A stretch of DNA of 64,000 bases from positions 35,726,639 through 35,790,638 of the forward strand of contig OY978530.1 of assembly GCA_963854835.1 (NCBI GenBank). Reading direction: 5' to 3'. How positions within the stretch are numbered: position 1 is the first letter of the stretch; each line of letters starts with the position of its first letter. The notes beneath the pieces are model-generated. The model did not search any database. It saw only the letters and a list, made by a program, of their open reading frames with translations, and was not told the origin of the DNA. Made by a program: the position numbers and the translations under genes. This document shows positions 39,460 to 51,331 of the stretch, piece after piece. This DNA comes from Megamerina dolium. Its lineage: Eukaryota; Arthropoda; Insecta; Diptera; Megamerinidae.

Positions 39460-41050
39460 TCAATTTCTTACTCTATGCTTTAATAGAATACCTAACCCTA
39501 CTAACCTTACTTATATAAAGTGGGTATATAGGATTGACCATTGCCACGTAGTCGCACCTAACGAATCAGTCGTCTGGTATATCTGTCTCAACAGAAGTCT
39601 CCAAGCGACTGATAGTTGTGTAGGGTAACCTGACACAGAGGTCTTCTGCATCCAGCCTTACACCTAGAAAAGGGAGACTTTTTATAGCAATATATATAGC
39701 AACAACCAACGGGATGGTTGCTCCTGGTATATGTGGTTGATCAAAATGACCCAGGGCAGAGCTGAGTGCTCGCAGGACTCGAATACTGACTGAAGCAAGA
39801 ACTACTTATAGCTGCATGACTATAAGAGCACTCATTGGGGTAGCAGAGCTACTCGAACGGGCCGATTTAAAAATTCAGCAAAAGCGTGTTAATCAGTAGG
39901 TCGGTTGGTTTCATGCCTTACGGTGGCAAGTTATGCATCTTTAGTACATATCTATGTATAAAGCATCTAGGAATTATGCAGTGTAAAATTCCTATGACGC
40001 TACATTTTACGTTGAGTGAAAATTCATTTAATTGTTTCTTCTTTCTCTGTCGTCATAGCGACTGACTACACGAGTATGTGTATGTGTGTATACACCTGCT
40101 GATAATATTGTATGACGACAATAAGGAGAAGAAGAAGAATCAAATGAATTTTTCTATGATACACATATTTGGTATGGTTTGTATATTGTATAACCGCTTG
40201 ATATCACTAATTACCTGTGATACTTTTGGGTTTAAGAATTAGCCGTTAACGAGATATAATTTCAGCTAGTAGTTGAACCTGACAGAGGTTTTGGTCCAAC
40301 AGAAAATAAAAAGTTTTTTATAATTATTGTTCAAATATTACTCATCATAAAAATTCATCAGCATGCATTCAAACCAAAAGCATCGGATCGGAATTTGATT
40401 TCGGACTAGCACCATTAATTGATATTAGACTCGCACAGAGGTCATATCACCACTAAGCTACAACGCATCTACTAATATCTAGTATAATAATCTCAGTTGC
40501 GATATATGCTTCGCCAGTATGGGTAATGTTCTTAACCAAAGCTTGAATCTATTTTCCGACTAAGCGAACTACGTAGCGAAGTATGTAGTGCTTTCCGTAC
40601 TGTCTTTGTTGATGGCGCTTATGTTATCTCTGAAAGATTTCCACCAAATATATTGGTAGAGAGAATGCACAGGCTCACATAATGGAAATTGACAAAAAAA
40701 AAATATTGGAAGAAAGGGAGCTTAGCTTCAAAAAATGAGAAGTAACATGTACTGCATCTCCAAAAGGTCACTGGAATTACTTTACTTACTGCTTGTCACG
40801 GCGAACGCAGGGTGAATCAAATATTTAATTTGTTAGAACTTGACTGGTAAATCGATTGGAATAAGTGGAATCCTCGGAATGAGCACTTCCTCGTTCTTGG
40901 ATGTGCTTTTGAGTAGTGTTGTTTGATTGACATTATTCTTGGGTTGCTTCACAACTAATCTTATTCCATTGCACAATTTCTGTTGATTGAAGTTCCATAG
41001 CTTGATGATAACAAATCCAACCTTCAGCCTTAAATTATGGAGCAGTAATC
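39460..41050. other. Intergenic interval with one long imperfect inverted repeat
   Basis: No gene seen. 40019-40057 and 40111-40152 form an imperfect ~40-bp inverted repeat (aaaattcatttRattKtttcttc .. gtcgtcata), a possible remnant of a small inverted-repeat element. The rest is unclassified. Confidence 0.5.
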
Positions 41051-41739
41051 CTGGCAAATATAATCAATTCAGGAACTCCAGATTACCCAATCGTTACCAA
41101 CTGCTTTGAGAATATCTCGGCAGATGGACCATTTCACCGCAGCTTCTTCACATTACGCCATAAATACGAAATCTTAAAGCAAGCGTTGATATATCGGCTA
41201 CTGTTATTCGCGGAGTGACAGGAAGTGTTGGTCGAAAGTCGTTTGCCAGTAGAATCTGTGGGTCTTCGACACATCTCGTGTTACTGCGCCGCGGATCTTT
41301 CGTAATCCAATCTAGTGACTCCAATGCTCCTTTGTGCTACTGTTCATTCGACTCTGATGATATTCTTACAACTCTGCATCACTCCTGCCATTGCGCAATT
41401 ACTTGAAAAGTTTGATGTCGGTTCGTTACATAGATGAAGATTTAACGGCAGCTTCAACAATGAGACGTTCGACCTCCAATGAACGGAAACCAAGAGTTAT
41501 TATACGTTATGCCAGTTTCTTCAGGTGCATCGAGAAAGAAAATGCTTTCATCAAAGTGTAATTCGTAGTAGCTATGCGAAACCCATGCAAAATATCGTCA
41601 GCCGTATCTTCCTTATATCTATTCTATAATTCGACTGAATTTATTGGAAAACATGTCAGATGATGATCCCAAACAGCGTATGAATTTGATCCTCTGATGC
41701 AGTAACAATAACATCGGCGAGTGGTGAATCTTAATGGGT

Positions 41740-42540
41740 GTCGTTTTCATGCAATTGCAACCACTTTCAAACCACTTGGCTTTCACTCACCTTAAACGGG
41801 ACTGCAAGAGCAATCGTTCCTGTTTGCAAGAAGGCATCACAAGGAGCTTCACATGTCAACTGACAATATTCCCAGTAGGAACACCAATGTTTTGGCGCAA
41901 ATATCCACATTTCAGGCTCACAATAAGAAGAAGAGCACACAGCAGACGATAAGCCCCTCAAGAGATCGTAGATTTCATGACCGATTATCCGAAGATCAAC
42001 CGAAGGTGTTCATCAGGCCCCAAATCTTCTTCAAAGGTGCAAGCACTGTTCACTTTAAATGAAGAAGAAATACTTTTTCCCACAGCTCTTGTCTCTATCG
42101 AACATTTTGGAGAACTTCACAAAGTTCGAGCACTCATCGGTTCTCAAAGCACATTCATTTCTGCCAAGGTACAAAATCGGCTGAGGCTTCCCTCGCAAGC
42201 AACTCACGTTGAAATCCAAAAAAAAAAAAAAACATCCAAAACTCTGATCAGAATTGTACCGTTACGTTAGTCGCCACAAAGGCTAATAAAAAGTTACAAA
42301 CAAGGGAAATTTTACTCCCAAAATTGACCAAATTCCACCAACGTTTAAAATTTCTCAGCTCGATTGGCAACAATTCGAAATTTTAGATTTGGCTGGCCCG
42401 AATTGCTTCGTGTAAGCGCAAATCGACATGGTCATAGGCAGCGATTTGATTCCTCAAATCTTCCTAACAGGAATCCGCCATAATATCTGTGGAAGCCTCT
42501 AGAATACAATATTTGGCTAGATAATCAGTGACCCTATATC
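41740..42540 (+). pseudogene. Roo-like Gag knuckle and aspartic protease
   Basis: LAFTHLKRDCKSNRSCLQ is a decayed CCHC knuckle. TLNEEEILFPTALVSIEHFG and ELHKVRALIGSQSTFISAKV are the protease block, with the catalytic Asp-Ser-Gly reduced (ALIGSQST where ALIDSGSQST is expected), so two residues are missing. QIDMVIGSDLIPQIFLTGIR is the C-terminal protease segment, frame-shifted. Confidence 0.7.
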
Positions 42541-42639
42541 TCAAAAAGTGTCAACACTCTCAACACAAGTAGGGGAAGTTTCCAATGTACTTCTTAGTTC
42601 TTAACTAAGGAAGTTTTGAGAACAGGAGGATGTGAGTTA

Positions 42640-44060
42640 GCCACCTCAAATCTCGGAAAAATTTATAGCCTGTGAAAACTACAATCAGAGAACCACGTCT
42701 CGTAGGTCAGATGGAAGATATGTGGCCAGGCTTCCATTTAAATCCAGTTTTCCTGCTCTTACGGCTCTTGGTCACTCCCGAACTATAGCCTATAATCAAT
42801 TTCGCAGTATGGAGAAAAATTTCTTAAAGAAAGATGATCTCAAAACCATTTACGATGAGGTTCTCTAAGAATACCTCACGCTGTATCATATGAAACCCAC
42901 AGGCTCGTATGAAATCATCTCTGATGGCGAGTATTTCTCCTTTTACCTGGCACATCATGCAGTGGTGAGGAAGGAAAAGAAAACCACCAAAGTTCGTATT
43001 GTTTGTAATGACTCAAGAAGCACCGGCTCAGGCCATTCTCTCAACGACGTACCACATATAGATCCCACATTAGAACCAGATCTCATGGTTCTCATCCTGA
43101 GGTGGACTCTATGTCATTCCTTTTTAGCCATTAGAACACTGCAATAATTGTCTAAGGATTCCAAGAAGAATTTCCCTCTCGTGGATAAAATAATTTTCAA
43201 AGAAACCTATGTGGATGACGTATTATCTGGTTCTCATACAATTCCAGATGCAGTAGAATCTTCATCTCAAGTGATACAAGTCCTCAACTCCGCAGGATTT
43301 CCATTACGAAAAATCACTGCAAATCATCCAAAAATTTTAGAAAAAATGCCAAAATAAGAACTTCTCGATTCTGATTTTCAAAATTTGAAAATGAAAGTGC
43401 TCTAAAAACCCTTGGCATACGATGGAATGCATTGACTGATACATTCTGGTATTTAGTATCGCCGAAAATGAAAGTGCTCTAAAAACCCTTGGCATACGAT
43501 GGAATGCATTGACTGATACATTCTGGTATTTAGTATCGCCCATCGAAAATGCATCTGCTATTACCAAGCGATCAAATTTATCTGCCGTTGCGAAACTTTT
43601 TGACCCGGCAAAATAGCTCTCGCCCATCATGACTCAAGCCAAGCTGCTTCTCCAAGAGCTCTGGTTAGAAGACCCCGACTGGGATTAGTGCTTCAAACCT
43701 AGATCACTCATAAAATGGAATTTATTTCTGGAGAACATTTTGTCTAATGGTCTCATCGAAATTTCTCGATGGGTACAATTCTCTCCCAAGAAGCGAATCC
43801 AACTTCAGGGATTTTGTGAAGCTTCAGAGAAAGCGTATTGATCAGCCCTGTTCATACGATCAATGTACCTGAATCAACGAATATACGTAATCTATTGGTG
43901 GCTAAAGAAAAAGTTGCACCTCCGCAGCTTACCGCGTTTGGAATTATGCGGAGCCGTTTTACTTTCGCACCTAGCCAAGTCCGTTAGAGAAACTCTGGAT
44001 GTCGAGTTTTCAGACATATTTTTCTGGTGCGATTCTCAAATCGTTCTTGCATAACTAGAA
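42640..44060 (+). pseudogene. Roo-like reverse transcriptase and RNase H, deleted
   Basis: DGRYVARLPFKSSFPAL starts the RT; VRIVCNDSRSTGSGHSLNDV is the first Asp region with altered Asp-Ala; YVDDVLSGSHTIPDAVES is the catalytic YVDD box in the following frame, with a deletion between. A perfect 77-bp tandem duplication (43387-43540) shifts the frame again. RNase H text follows (RIQLQGFCEASEKAY; LPRLELCGAVLLSHLAKSV; FFWCDSQIVLA). Confidence 0.75.
43387..43540. repeat. Perfect 77-bp tandem duplication
   Basis: Two identical units, 43387-43463 and 43464-43540, each starting gaaaatgaaagtgctctaaa and ending ggtatttagtatcgcc. As 77 is not a multiple of 3 it shifts the RT/RNase H frame. No mismatch between units implies a recent event or an assembly artefact. 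Confidence 0.93.
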
Positions 44061-44359
44061 AAACCACCCCATACATAGAAAACGTACGTCGAGTTCTTTT
44101 CACGTTGAATTACCAGACCGACATTCTCGATCGGTTCTCGTCATTTTCAAGGGTGCTACCCGTGATTTCCTACGTTTTCCGTTTTGTCCATAACGGACTC
44201 TCTAAATTGCGAAAATCTTTTCCAATTTCGAATTCCTCACTCTCGTAGGACGAAATTCGTTTCGAAAAAAGCCGGCTAATCTCGTAGGCAATCCCGATGA
44301 CAATATTTTCCAAAAGAGCTGAAGGCTCTCCTCAACTCATTCACATTCAGCAACAAAAG

Positions 44360-45470
44360 CTCTTTGCTGACTTTAAGCCCTTTTCTTGACAAGGAAAATC
44401 TCTTGAGGGTAAATGTTCGATTGATTCATTCTAGTCTCTGTTATAATGAGCGTCACCCTTTGATATTACCCGAAAATTCTACATTCTGCGTGATATATCT
44501 TGAGGTTTTCCATACTCTGGTCGTACATGTAGAACAAAGGCTCCTGTTCAAAATGGCTCGACAGGAATTCTATATCCCTTGTCTTAAGCCCCAAATAAGG
44601 AAATGCATATTTCTATGCAAAGTTTGTACCATCCACAAATAAAAGGTCCGATCACAGATTATAGCAGCTCTGCCTCCCGAACGGTGTATTTTGTCGGTAC
44701 CTTTCGCTACCACTGGTGTTGATTTTGCAGGCCCGTTCCAACTTAAAGCATCTACGCTTCGAACTGCTGCCTTTCTCAAAGGGTATGTGGCGGTATTTGT
44801 GTGCTTTTCCACAAAGGCCAGTTATTTGGAATTGTGCTCTGATTTCTCTACAGAGGCATTCCGCGCCGCAATCGCCAGATTCGTTGGCAGAAGAGGCCTT
44901 CCCCACAAAATCATGTCAAATAACGGTACAACTTTCATTGGAGCTCAAAGAGTCAAGAGTAAAGAATTCCTCAAATTCTCTAAGGAGGTTTCCAAAAACA
45001 TTCTGGCCCAATACTCTCCCCTACAATTGACTGAGTTTTTATTCCTCCCAGTACGCCCCACATGGGCAGTCTATGGGAGCCAGCAGTCCAAGGGTTAAAG
45101 ACTCATTTCAAGAAGACAGCCGTGCTCAACTCTAGACTATTGTATTCCCTCTCCCAAGATACCAACGATCTGATAGCGCTAACTCTTGATCACTTTCTGC
45201 GAGGTGCTCTACTGCGAACCCATCTCGGAAGATATATCTTTAATAAATCGATGGGAAAACCCTCATGGCGCTTCACTCTTTTCCTTCACGTTTAGCCGTA
45301 GATGGAAAACCGAATATTTACATGATCTCCATAAGTGTTACAAATCGCAATACCCTTAAAAAGAGGTGGAAGTAGGTCAACTTGTGATCTTGGAGTGGAG
45401 TTTCGGACGCGTTACTCAGCTGCATCGAGGATCTAACGGCCATATCCGTGTAACATATATTCGGACCAAA
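44360..45470 (+). pseudogene. Roo-like integrase (inactive)
   Basis: The zinc-binding region reads ILPENSTFCVIYLEVFHTLV, then KCIFLCKVCTIHK; the core reads PFATTGVDFAGPFQLKAST (first Asp), YVAVFVCFSTKASYLELCSD, FVGRRGLPHKIMSNNGTTFI (here Asn replaces the second catalytic Asp). Later the region GSLWEPAV corresponds to the GGLWEAAV box, in which the Glu is kept. Frameshifts interrupt it near 45030 and 45090. It ends in a C-terminal GHIRVTYIRTKW segment. Confidence 0.75.
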
Positions 45471-45632
45471 TGGTAAAATTAAGAATCGCCTAAAATCGTA
45501 ATACCAAATAAAAACCTCGTTTTTTTCTATAAAATACTAGGATTTGGCATTCGTGCCAGCAGAAATTTAACTCTCAAACTAATTAAATTATCTATTTTCA
45601 GTTCAGCACATCGAGATCACCACCGTTGCTAG

Positions 45633-46037
45633 TTGTGTTATCGCCTCCACGCCTTACGGTACTGCCGCGGATTCTTGGCGATGAATCCAAGCCAATCCGA
45701 TGAATCATTCATCCGGTCTTATTCCCTACTGGGCAGAAGCCGGAGAGTCCCCGCACCACCACAAAGCAACGACGACGTAGTCATCGTGTGCCACGTAGAG
45801 GACCTGACGGCGGACGTACAACACACCACGCTGAGTCCCGGTATCGGCGCAGAACTGACGATCTCCGCCAAGAACATCGAGCTGGACGAAATGTTTTGCG
45901 CTCCCTCCGCGTCGAGCCACAACGTAATATTCTCACGTACAGAAACCCACGACCTGGGCACAGATGATCCCGTAATACTCGTCGGAGGGCCACCAAATCC
46001 CTTTAGACAAGCCATATGGTGGGTTCCTGAAATATAG
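45633..46037 (+). CDS. Unidentified GC-richer open frame, 134 codons
   Basis: An uninterrupted frame in a stretch of clearly higher GC than its surroundings. Features: two Ser/Arg-rich segments (SYSLLGRSRRVPAPPQSND), an acidic middle (VIVCHVEDLTADVQ), and a proline-rich end (VILVGGPPNPFRQAIWWVPE). The first ATG may be at 45633 or 45681. Just upstream is ttttcag at about 45596, which would fit a splice acceptor. I do not recognise a family. It could be a remnant of a roo-type third frame, a host exon, or a chance frame. Confidence 0.35.
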   Translation: MCYRLHALRYCRGFLAMNPSQSDESFIRSYSLLGRSRRVPAPPQSNDDVVIVCHVEDLTADVQHTTLSPGIGAELTISAKNIELDEMFCAPSASSHNVIFSRTETHDLGTDDPVILVGGPPNPFRQAIWWVPEI

Positions 46038-46040
46038 AAT

Positions 46041-46500
46041 ACTTACCATTATTTGAATTACAATTATAGTTATGTTAAGTATAAAAATACTTACCATATG
46101 GCCACCCATCTCTCCACATAAATTTCCTTTTTATGTTTTGCGTTTTTTCGTTTCTTGTGAGATGATTGACCTAACACTTCTAAATTGGTCCTAGAGGTTT
46201 AATAGTAGAGCAATTCCGCGATACCAGTTTTTTCGCATTCGTAAAATTAAAAATTATATCCGAACTCTATTTTATTAAGATATATATTATAATTATACAT
46301 ACACTGGAATTTCTTATTGTAGCCATTAATTAAAATTAAAAGCAAGTGAATTCTACACCTGCATATATTGTGGGGCATTTATTAGTGAATTTAGCAAAGT
46401 TCCCTGAATTTGTGTTTTTTTTCTATATTTGTATTTAGTAGTTTTAATATTGCTTTTAATTTCAGCTTATTTTCAATATATAATATAAACGGTGTGTCGT
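46041..46500. other. AT-rich interval, nothing recognised
   Basis: Contains aatacttaccat twice (about 46039 and 46086). No gene or element recognised. Confidence 0.45.
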
Positions 46501-46505
46501 CTTTG

Positions 46506-46691
46506 TCAATTAATTGTAATCTCTCTTTTTTTACCAAACTTCTTATTATGTACACAATTATTAAACTTTCTTTCTAGGTGTGGTATAGAAAAATGTTGTT
46601 CGACTATATGCACTGTTTTCTGTGTGCTAAAATGACCTTCTTCATGCGCATTTCTAATAATTTCAAATTCCATCAGCTCTGGTGTAAACAA
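46506..46691 (-). pseudogene. Gypsy-type integrase zinc-finger fragment
   Basis: [20 protein letters not shown], then [20 protein letters not shown] and NNCVHNK correspond to the H-x3-H half and start of the C-x2-C half of a retroelement integrase N-terminal zinc domain; the second half is decayed. It is cut off on the right by the (AT)n tract. Confidence 0.6.
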
Positions 46692-46947
<256 letters not shown>

Positions 46948-46948
<1 letters not shown>

Positions 46949-47354
46949 TATTTGAATTACCTTGTTCGATCACTGGATTCTGTTAATGATAACTGCAACA
47001 CTTATTTTATACAACTATATACAGCAACAATTTATTTAATAATCTCTATTTACAATCAACACTGTTTACAATCAACTATTTACTATAACACTTAAATGTA
47101 CTTGCAACTTTTGCCTCTGTATCAATGTTTTCGCAATCACGTTCGGAATTAGATTGATTTTCACTTCTCAATACTGGCTCTATTTATACTCTGTTGGCAA
47201 CACCCCAGAATCTTCCTTTATCGAGATTCTTCTCTTCCTTTCTCGTTGGCTTGTTCTGGTTATCGTTTATTTCTTTTTGTTGACATTCGTTTCGATGCTG
47301 CCAATAGTGTCAGTCACAATAGTGATGAGTAACCAACTATCGATACTCGTTACA
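46948..47354 (-). repeat. 3' LTR of the minus-strand gypsy element
   Basis: The minus-strand LTR start is TGTAACGAGTATCGATAG at 47354, directly after the polypurine tract. About 180 bp (47168-47354) is repeated at 50296-50479 with a ~11-bp difference (ctttttgttga absent in the other). The left end is uncertain because it runs into the (AT)n tract. Confidence 0.8.
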
Positions 47355-47371
47355 CTGCCCTCCTCTTAACC
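47355..47371 (-). promoter_or_regulatory. Polypurine tract of the gypsy element
   Basis: The minus-strand ggttaagaggagggcag lies immediately 5' of the LTR TGTAA start, the expected site for plus-strand DNA priming. Confidence 0.75.
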
Positions 47372-47392
47372 TTGTTCGTCCCGAACAAGTTT

Positions 47393-50296
47393 TTATTCTT
47401 CCCCTCGATATGGCGCAAGTCGCTCCAAGTGCACTACTTTAAACTTTGCTCTTTTATTCCAGGCACGTTGAATACGATACACTACGTCATTTATCTTTGC
47501 TATAATCTCATATGGTCCTTCCCAATGAGTCTGTAGTTTAGGGGACAGGCCTTTCTTTCGTTGTGGATTATGAAGCATTACAAGCTCTCCTTCATAGAAC
47601 TCTTTTGAATTGGCTTTCAAGTCATACCTGGCCTTCATCTTATCGATTATCATCTGCGACCGCTCTCTGATGAACTGATGTACTTCATCCAACTGTTCCC
47701 GCTTTTCGCTAGTATAATTACCTTCGGTTGATCTCGTTGGTGTTACAACTCCAAATTTTAAATCAGCTGGCAGTCTTAACTCGTTTCCAAAAATTGCCAT
47801 TGCCGGTGTAGTAGCCGTCGTATCATGTTGTGCGCATCGATATGCCTTGAAGAACATTGGTATATGTACATCCCAGTCTCTTTGGTATTTATCTACGACT
47901 TTTCTCAAATATTCCTCCAAGGTACGGTTAAATCGTTCTACCATGCCATCAGATTGTGGATGCAAAGGTGCGGTACGAGTTTTGTATATACCCGGCATAC
48001 GGCATATCTCTTGGAATACAACTGATTCGAAATTTCGACCTTGGTCTGAGTGTAACTCCATCGGTACACCAAAACGAGTAACCCATTGGTTGACGAATAC
48101 ATCCGCAACTGTACTAGCTTCCTGATTTGGAATGGGGTATACTTCAGGCCATTTATTGAAGTAATCTATAACCACCAAAACATACTTGTTTCCTGCGTTG
48201 CTTATTGGAAATGGCCCAGCTATGTCCATAGAAATTCGCTCAAATGGAGCACCCACGGTGTATTGGTGCATCTTACCTCGACTTTTCTTAGTGGGACCTT
48301 TGGCCATTGCACATTGCTTACACTTCCGAATCCAATCAGCGACATGGTCATGACATCCAACCCAATAAAATCGTTTCTTTATTTTCTCGACGGTTTTGAT
48401 GATTCCCAAATGCCCTCCACTGGAGGCATTGTAATACTCAGCTATCACTTCATTTATTCTTGCCTTGGATACCACTAGAAGATCATTAGTGATTTTTCCA
48501 TCTTCACTTTCCCATGTTCGGAATAAACATCCGTCTCGTAAGTGCAGGCTTTGCCACTGCGCCCAGTATGCCTTTGCTATTGGACTCTCATTAGCCATTT
48601 CTTGCCAATCTGGACGTATGCCCTGCTCCTTGTATTCCATAATCTTTACGAGATCTGGGTCGTTCCGCTGATCTTCTTGCACTCGTTCGGTGGTCCATGA
48701 CTCCTCCGGCAATATATTCGTAAGTCGTATGTCGACAATGTGCTCCTTGCTTTCCACTCGAGAACAATGTTTACATTCCATTTTGCAAGGACGACGAGAT
48801 AGTGCATCCGCGTTGCCGTGATGTCCTCCTTTATGATGTTCGATGGTAAAATCATAACTCTGCAGCCTTTCAATCCAGCGCGCCAATTGTCCTTCTGGGT
48901 TTTTAAATTGCAATAACCACCTTAGCGCTGAGTGGTCAGTTCGTAGATGAAATGACTGACCGTACAAGTATTTATGGAAATACTTTACACATTCCAGTAT
49001 TGCGAGCAACTCTCTTCGTGTGACACAGTAATTTCTTTCTGGCTTCGACAGGATTTTACTGTAGTATGCTATTACTTTTTCTTGTCCATCTATGATCTGA
49101 GAGAGCACACCACCTATTCCCTAGCCACTCGCATCTGTGTCCAACACAAACTTTTGACCAGGTACTGGATACGCTAATATTGGTGCTGAACAGAGTTTTT
49201 CTTTCAGCTGTTCGAATGCTTTCTGTTGGTCCTCTCCCCACACAAATGGTTTGTTCTTTCTTGTCAACTCATGCAGACTGCTGGCGATGTTTGCAAATCC
49301 AGGAACAAATCGTCTATAGTAGGTGCATAAGCCTAGGAAGCTTCTTAGCTCCTGAAGATTCGACGGAATAGGCCATTCTTGAACTGCTGCTACTTTCTCC
49401 TCGTCGGTATGTACCCCTTCTGTTGTTACTTTATGACCAAGATATTTAACTTCTCGCCTAAAGAGTGAACACTTTTTCATATTCAGTTTAAGCCCTGCTG
49501 ATTGTATACGCTCAAATACTTCTTTCAGCTTTTTCAGGTGGTCGTTAAAATCTTTTCCCATCACGATAATGTCATCGAGGTACACCAAGCACGTTTTCCA
49601 GTGTAGTCCTCTGAGTACACGCTCCATCAAACGTTCGAAAGTAGCTGGCGCATTACATAAACCAAATGGCATGACTGTAAATTGCCATAGACCATCGCCA
49701 ATACTGAAAGCTGTTTTCTCTTTGTCCTCCTTACCAAGTTCCACTTGCCAGTAGCCACTTTGCAAATCAAGAGTTGAGAACCACTTCGCACCAGATAGTG
49801 AGTCCAGAGTGTCATCGATTCTTGGCAGTGGATAGCTGTCTTTTTTCGTAATATCATTTAGCTTTCTGTAATCCACACAGAATCGAGTACTTCCATCCTT
49901 CTTCTTTACCAGCACAACTGGTGAACTCCATGGACTCGCTGATGGTTCAATAACACCTTGTTTCTGCATATCGGAAATTAGCTTAATGGCTTCGTCTCTT
50001 TTGGCCAATGGAACTCGTCGTGGTGTTTGACGAATTGGTCTAGAATCACCGGTGTCAATGTGATGCTTCACGATGGTTGTTCGTCCTCCAGTTTTTCCAT
50101 TTGAAGAAAAGATTGAACTGTACTTCTCCAATAGTTGTAAAGCCTTTTCTTTTTGCTGTTTTGTAAGCACACCTGCCCATTCCTCCATCTGTGCTTTTAT
50201 TTCCGCCCTGACAGTTCCTGATCTTCCACTTTTTATCGACGAACCCTTTTCGCAGTCTACTACGGCAGTAACTTCCTGGCAATGACCAATCACCAT
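47393..50296 (-). pseudogene. Gypsy-type Pol (RT, RNase H, integrase) with one stop codon
   Basis: RT: HHIDTGDSRPIRQTPRRVPL, FCVDYRKLNDITKKDSYPLP, FSTLDLQSGYWQVEL, VYLDDIIVMGKDF (YLDD intact), YLGHKVTTEGV and LRSFLGLCTYYRRFVPGF. RNase H: FVLDTDASG, then TAG (49121-49123), then GIGGVLSQIID, NYCVTRRELLAILECVKYF and LRTDHSALRWLL. Integrase: GGHLGIIKTVEKIKKRFYWV with CKQC, ISMDIAGPFPI (Asp), ELHSDQGRNFES (Asp) and GMVERFNRTLEEYL (Glu), then the GPY-type end LQTHWEGPYEIIAKIND. All catalytic residues are visible. Only the single TAG breaks a ~960-codon frame; the 5' end of pol is cut where it joins the LTR remnant. A multi-enzyme polyprotein for cDNA synthesis and integration. Confidence 0.93.
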
Positions 50297-50476
50297 TCAA
50301 TACTCAATACTGGCTCTATTTATACTCTGTTGGCAACACCCCAGAATCTTCCTTTATCGAGATTCTTCTATTCCTTTCTCGTTGGCTTGTTCTGGTTATC
50401 GTTTATTTCATTCGTTTCGATGCTGCCAATAGTGTTAGTCACAATAGTGATGAGTAACCAACTATCGATACACATT

Positions 50477-50479
<3 letters not shown>
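50296..50479 (-). repeat. 5' LTR remnant of the gypsy element
   Basis: Matches the U3 side of the 3' LTR (aatactggctctatttatac through caactatcgatac), minus-strand start TGTAATGTG at 50479. It is joined directly to the pol reading frame at about 50296, so U5, PBS and gag are deleted. Confidence 0.85.

Positions 50480-50561
<82 letters not shown>
50480..50561. repeat. (AT)n microsatellite, ~82 bp
   Basis: Pure AT between two unrelated gypsy fragments. It abuts the LTR terminus at 50479 exactly. Confidence 0.95.
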
Positions 50562-50565
<4 letters not shown>

Positions 50566-50574
50566 ATTGAAACT

Positions 50575-51325
50575 GGGAAGCAGTCCTTTAACGCTTCATT
50601 TCAATTGTCTAAGGTCTACACATATTCTGTAATTCCCACGTTTCTTCTTTACCGCTACTAATCTTCTGGCTACTTCTGACCACAATTTACGAATTATTCC
50701 GTTTTGCAACCACTCTGGTATTTGTTGATTTACTACTAACTCCTCTGTTACGTGCAATCGTGCTGGGGGCATGCCCGGCTTCATGCTTGCATTTTATATG
50801 ATTTTCATGATAACCGAATTTTGTATGTCATCGGCTAGCTTGTATTCGTGCACTAAATTTTCGATTTCGCTCCTGAATTTTTGGTCAACATATAATTCAG
50901 ATGTGCTGATATTATAAACGTTACCTCGTCCTGACTATCTTCTAAATCCTTGTTCAGAAAGGTATAACCAGCATCAAATTTACACCCAAAATTTTTTATT
51001 AAGTCAAAACCAATTATTGCATCAACTTTTATGACATTATTTTTTACAATTAAAAGCCATGTTCTTTTTCGACAGTGTCTATACACACTATTCCACGAAT
51101 ATGACCAATTTTTTAAGTTGATATACGGCGTAAACCAAATAACATTTCCTGGTCCTTGTCTAATGTGTGATTGGAAAGTTTACTCGGAAATATTTCTTTT
51201 TGATAATTGAGACGTCAGCACCCATGTCAACTGAACAATTTAAATCAACGCTATCGAACTTGACGACTTTAAACCGGTTACTACAAATGGGGACATTCAC
51301 GATTTTTACTTGAAAGGTCTTGTTT
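50575..51325 (-). pseudogene. Gypsy-type protease and RT N-terminus fragment
   Basis: Minus strand: VKFDSVDLNCSVDMGADVSI is an aspartic-protease block (Asp-Met-Gly replaces Asp-Thr-Gly), followed after frame changes by VDAIIGFDLIKNFGCKFDAG (the protease C-terminal ..GxDLI), then MPPARLHVTEELVVNQQIPE, WLQNGIIRKLWSEVARRLV and GNYRICVDLRQLK (first RT blocks). Truncated by the (AT)n tract. Different family from the pol at 47.4-50.3 kb. Confidence 0.75.
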
Positions 51326-51331
51326 TTACTA

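Larger units (their letters stand above)
41740..45470 (+). mobile_element. Roo-like BEL/Pao retrotransposon (decayed, LTRs not identified)
   Basis: Gag knuckle, protease, RT, RNase H and integrase blocks follow in BEL/Pao order across many stops and frameshifts. Upstream text from about 41060 may be earlier Gag (FENISADGPFHRSFFTLRHK) but I cannot confirm it. It is a different, more decayed element than the one at 54 kb. Confidence 0.78.
46948..50479 (-). mobile_element. Ty3/gypsy LTR retrotransposon, 5'-deleted, pol nearly intact
   Basis: On the minus strand: a partial 5' LTR (50296-50479), a deletion joining it directly to pol, a pol frame of about 960 codons with one stop, a polypurine tract (47355-47371) and the 3' LTR. 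Gag, protease and primer-binding site have been lost. Confidence 0.9.

Noticed and set aside
40390..40460. Possible tRNA-like head (A-box-like tagcttagtgg, weak B box) on the minus strand
   Set aside because: The boxes are about 51 bp apart and the B box is poor; no second copy in the window, so chance similarity is likely.
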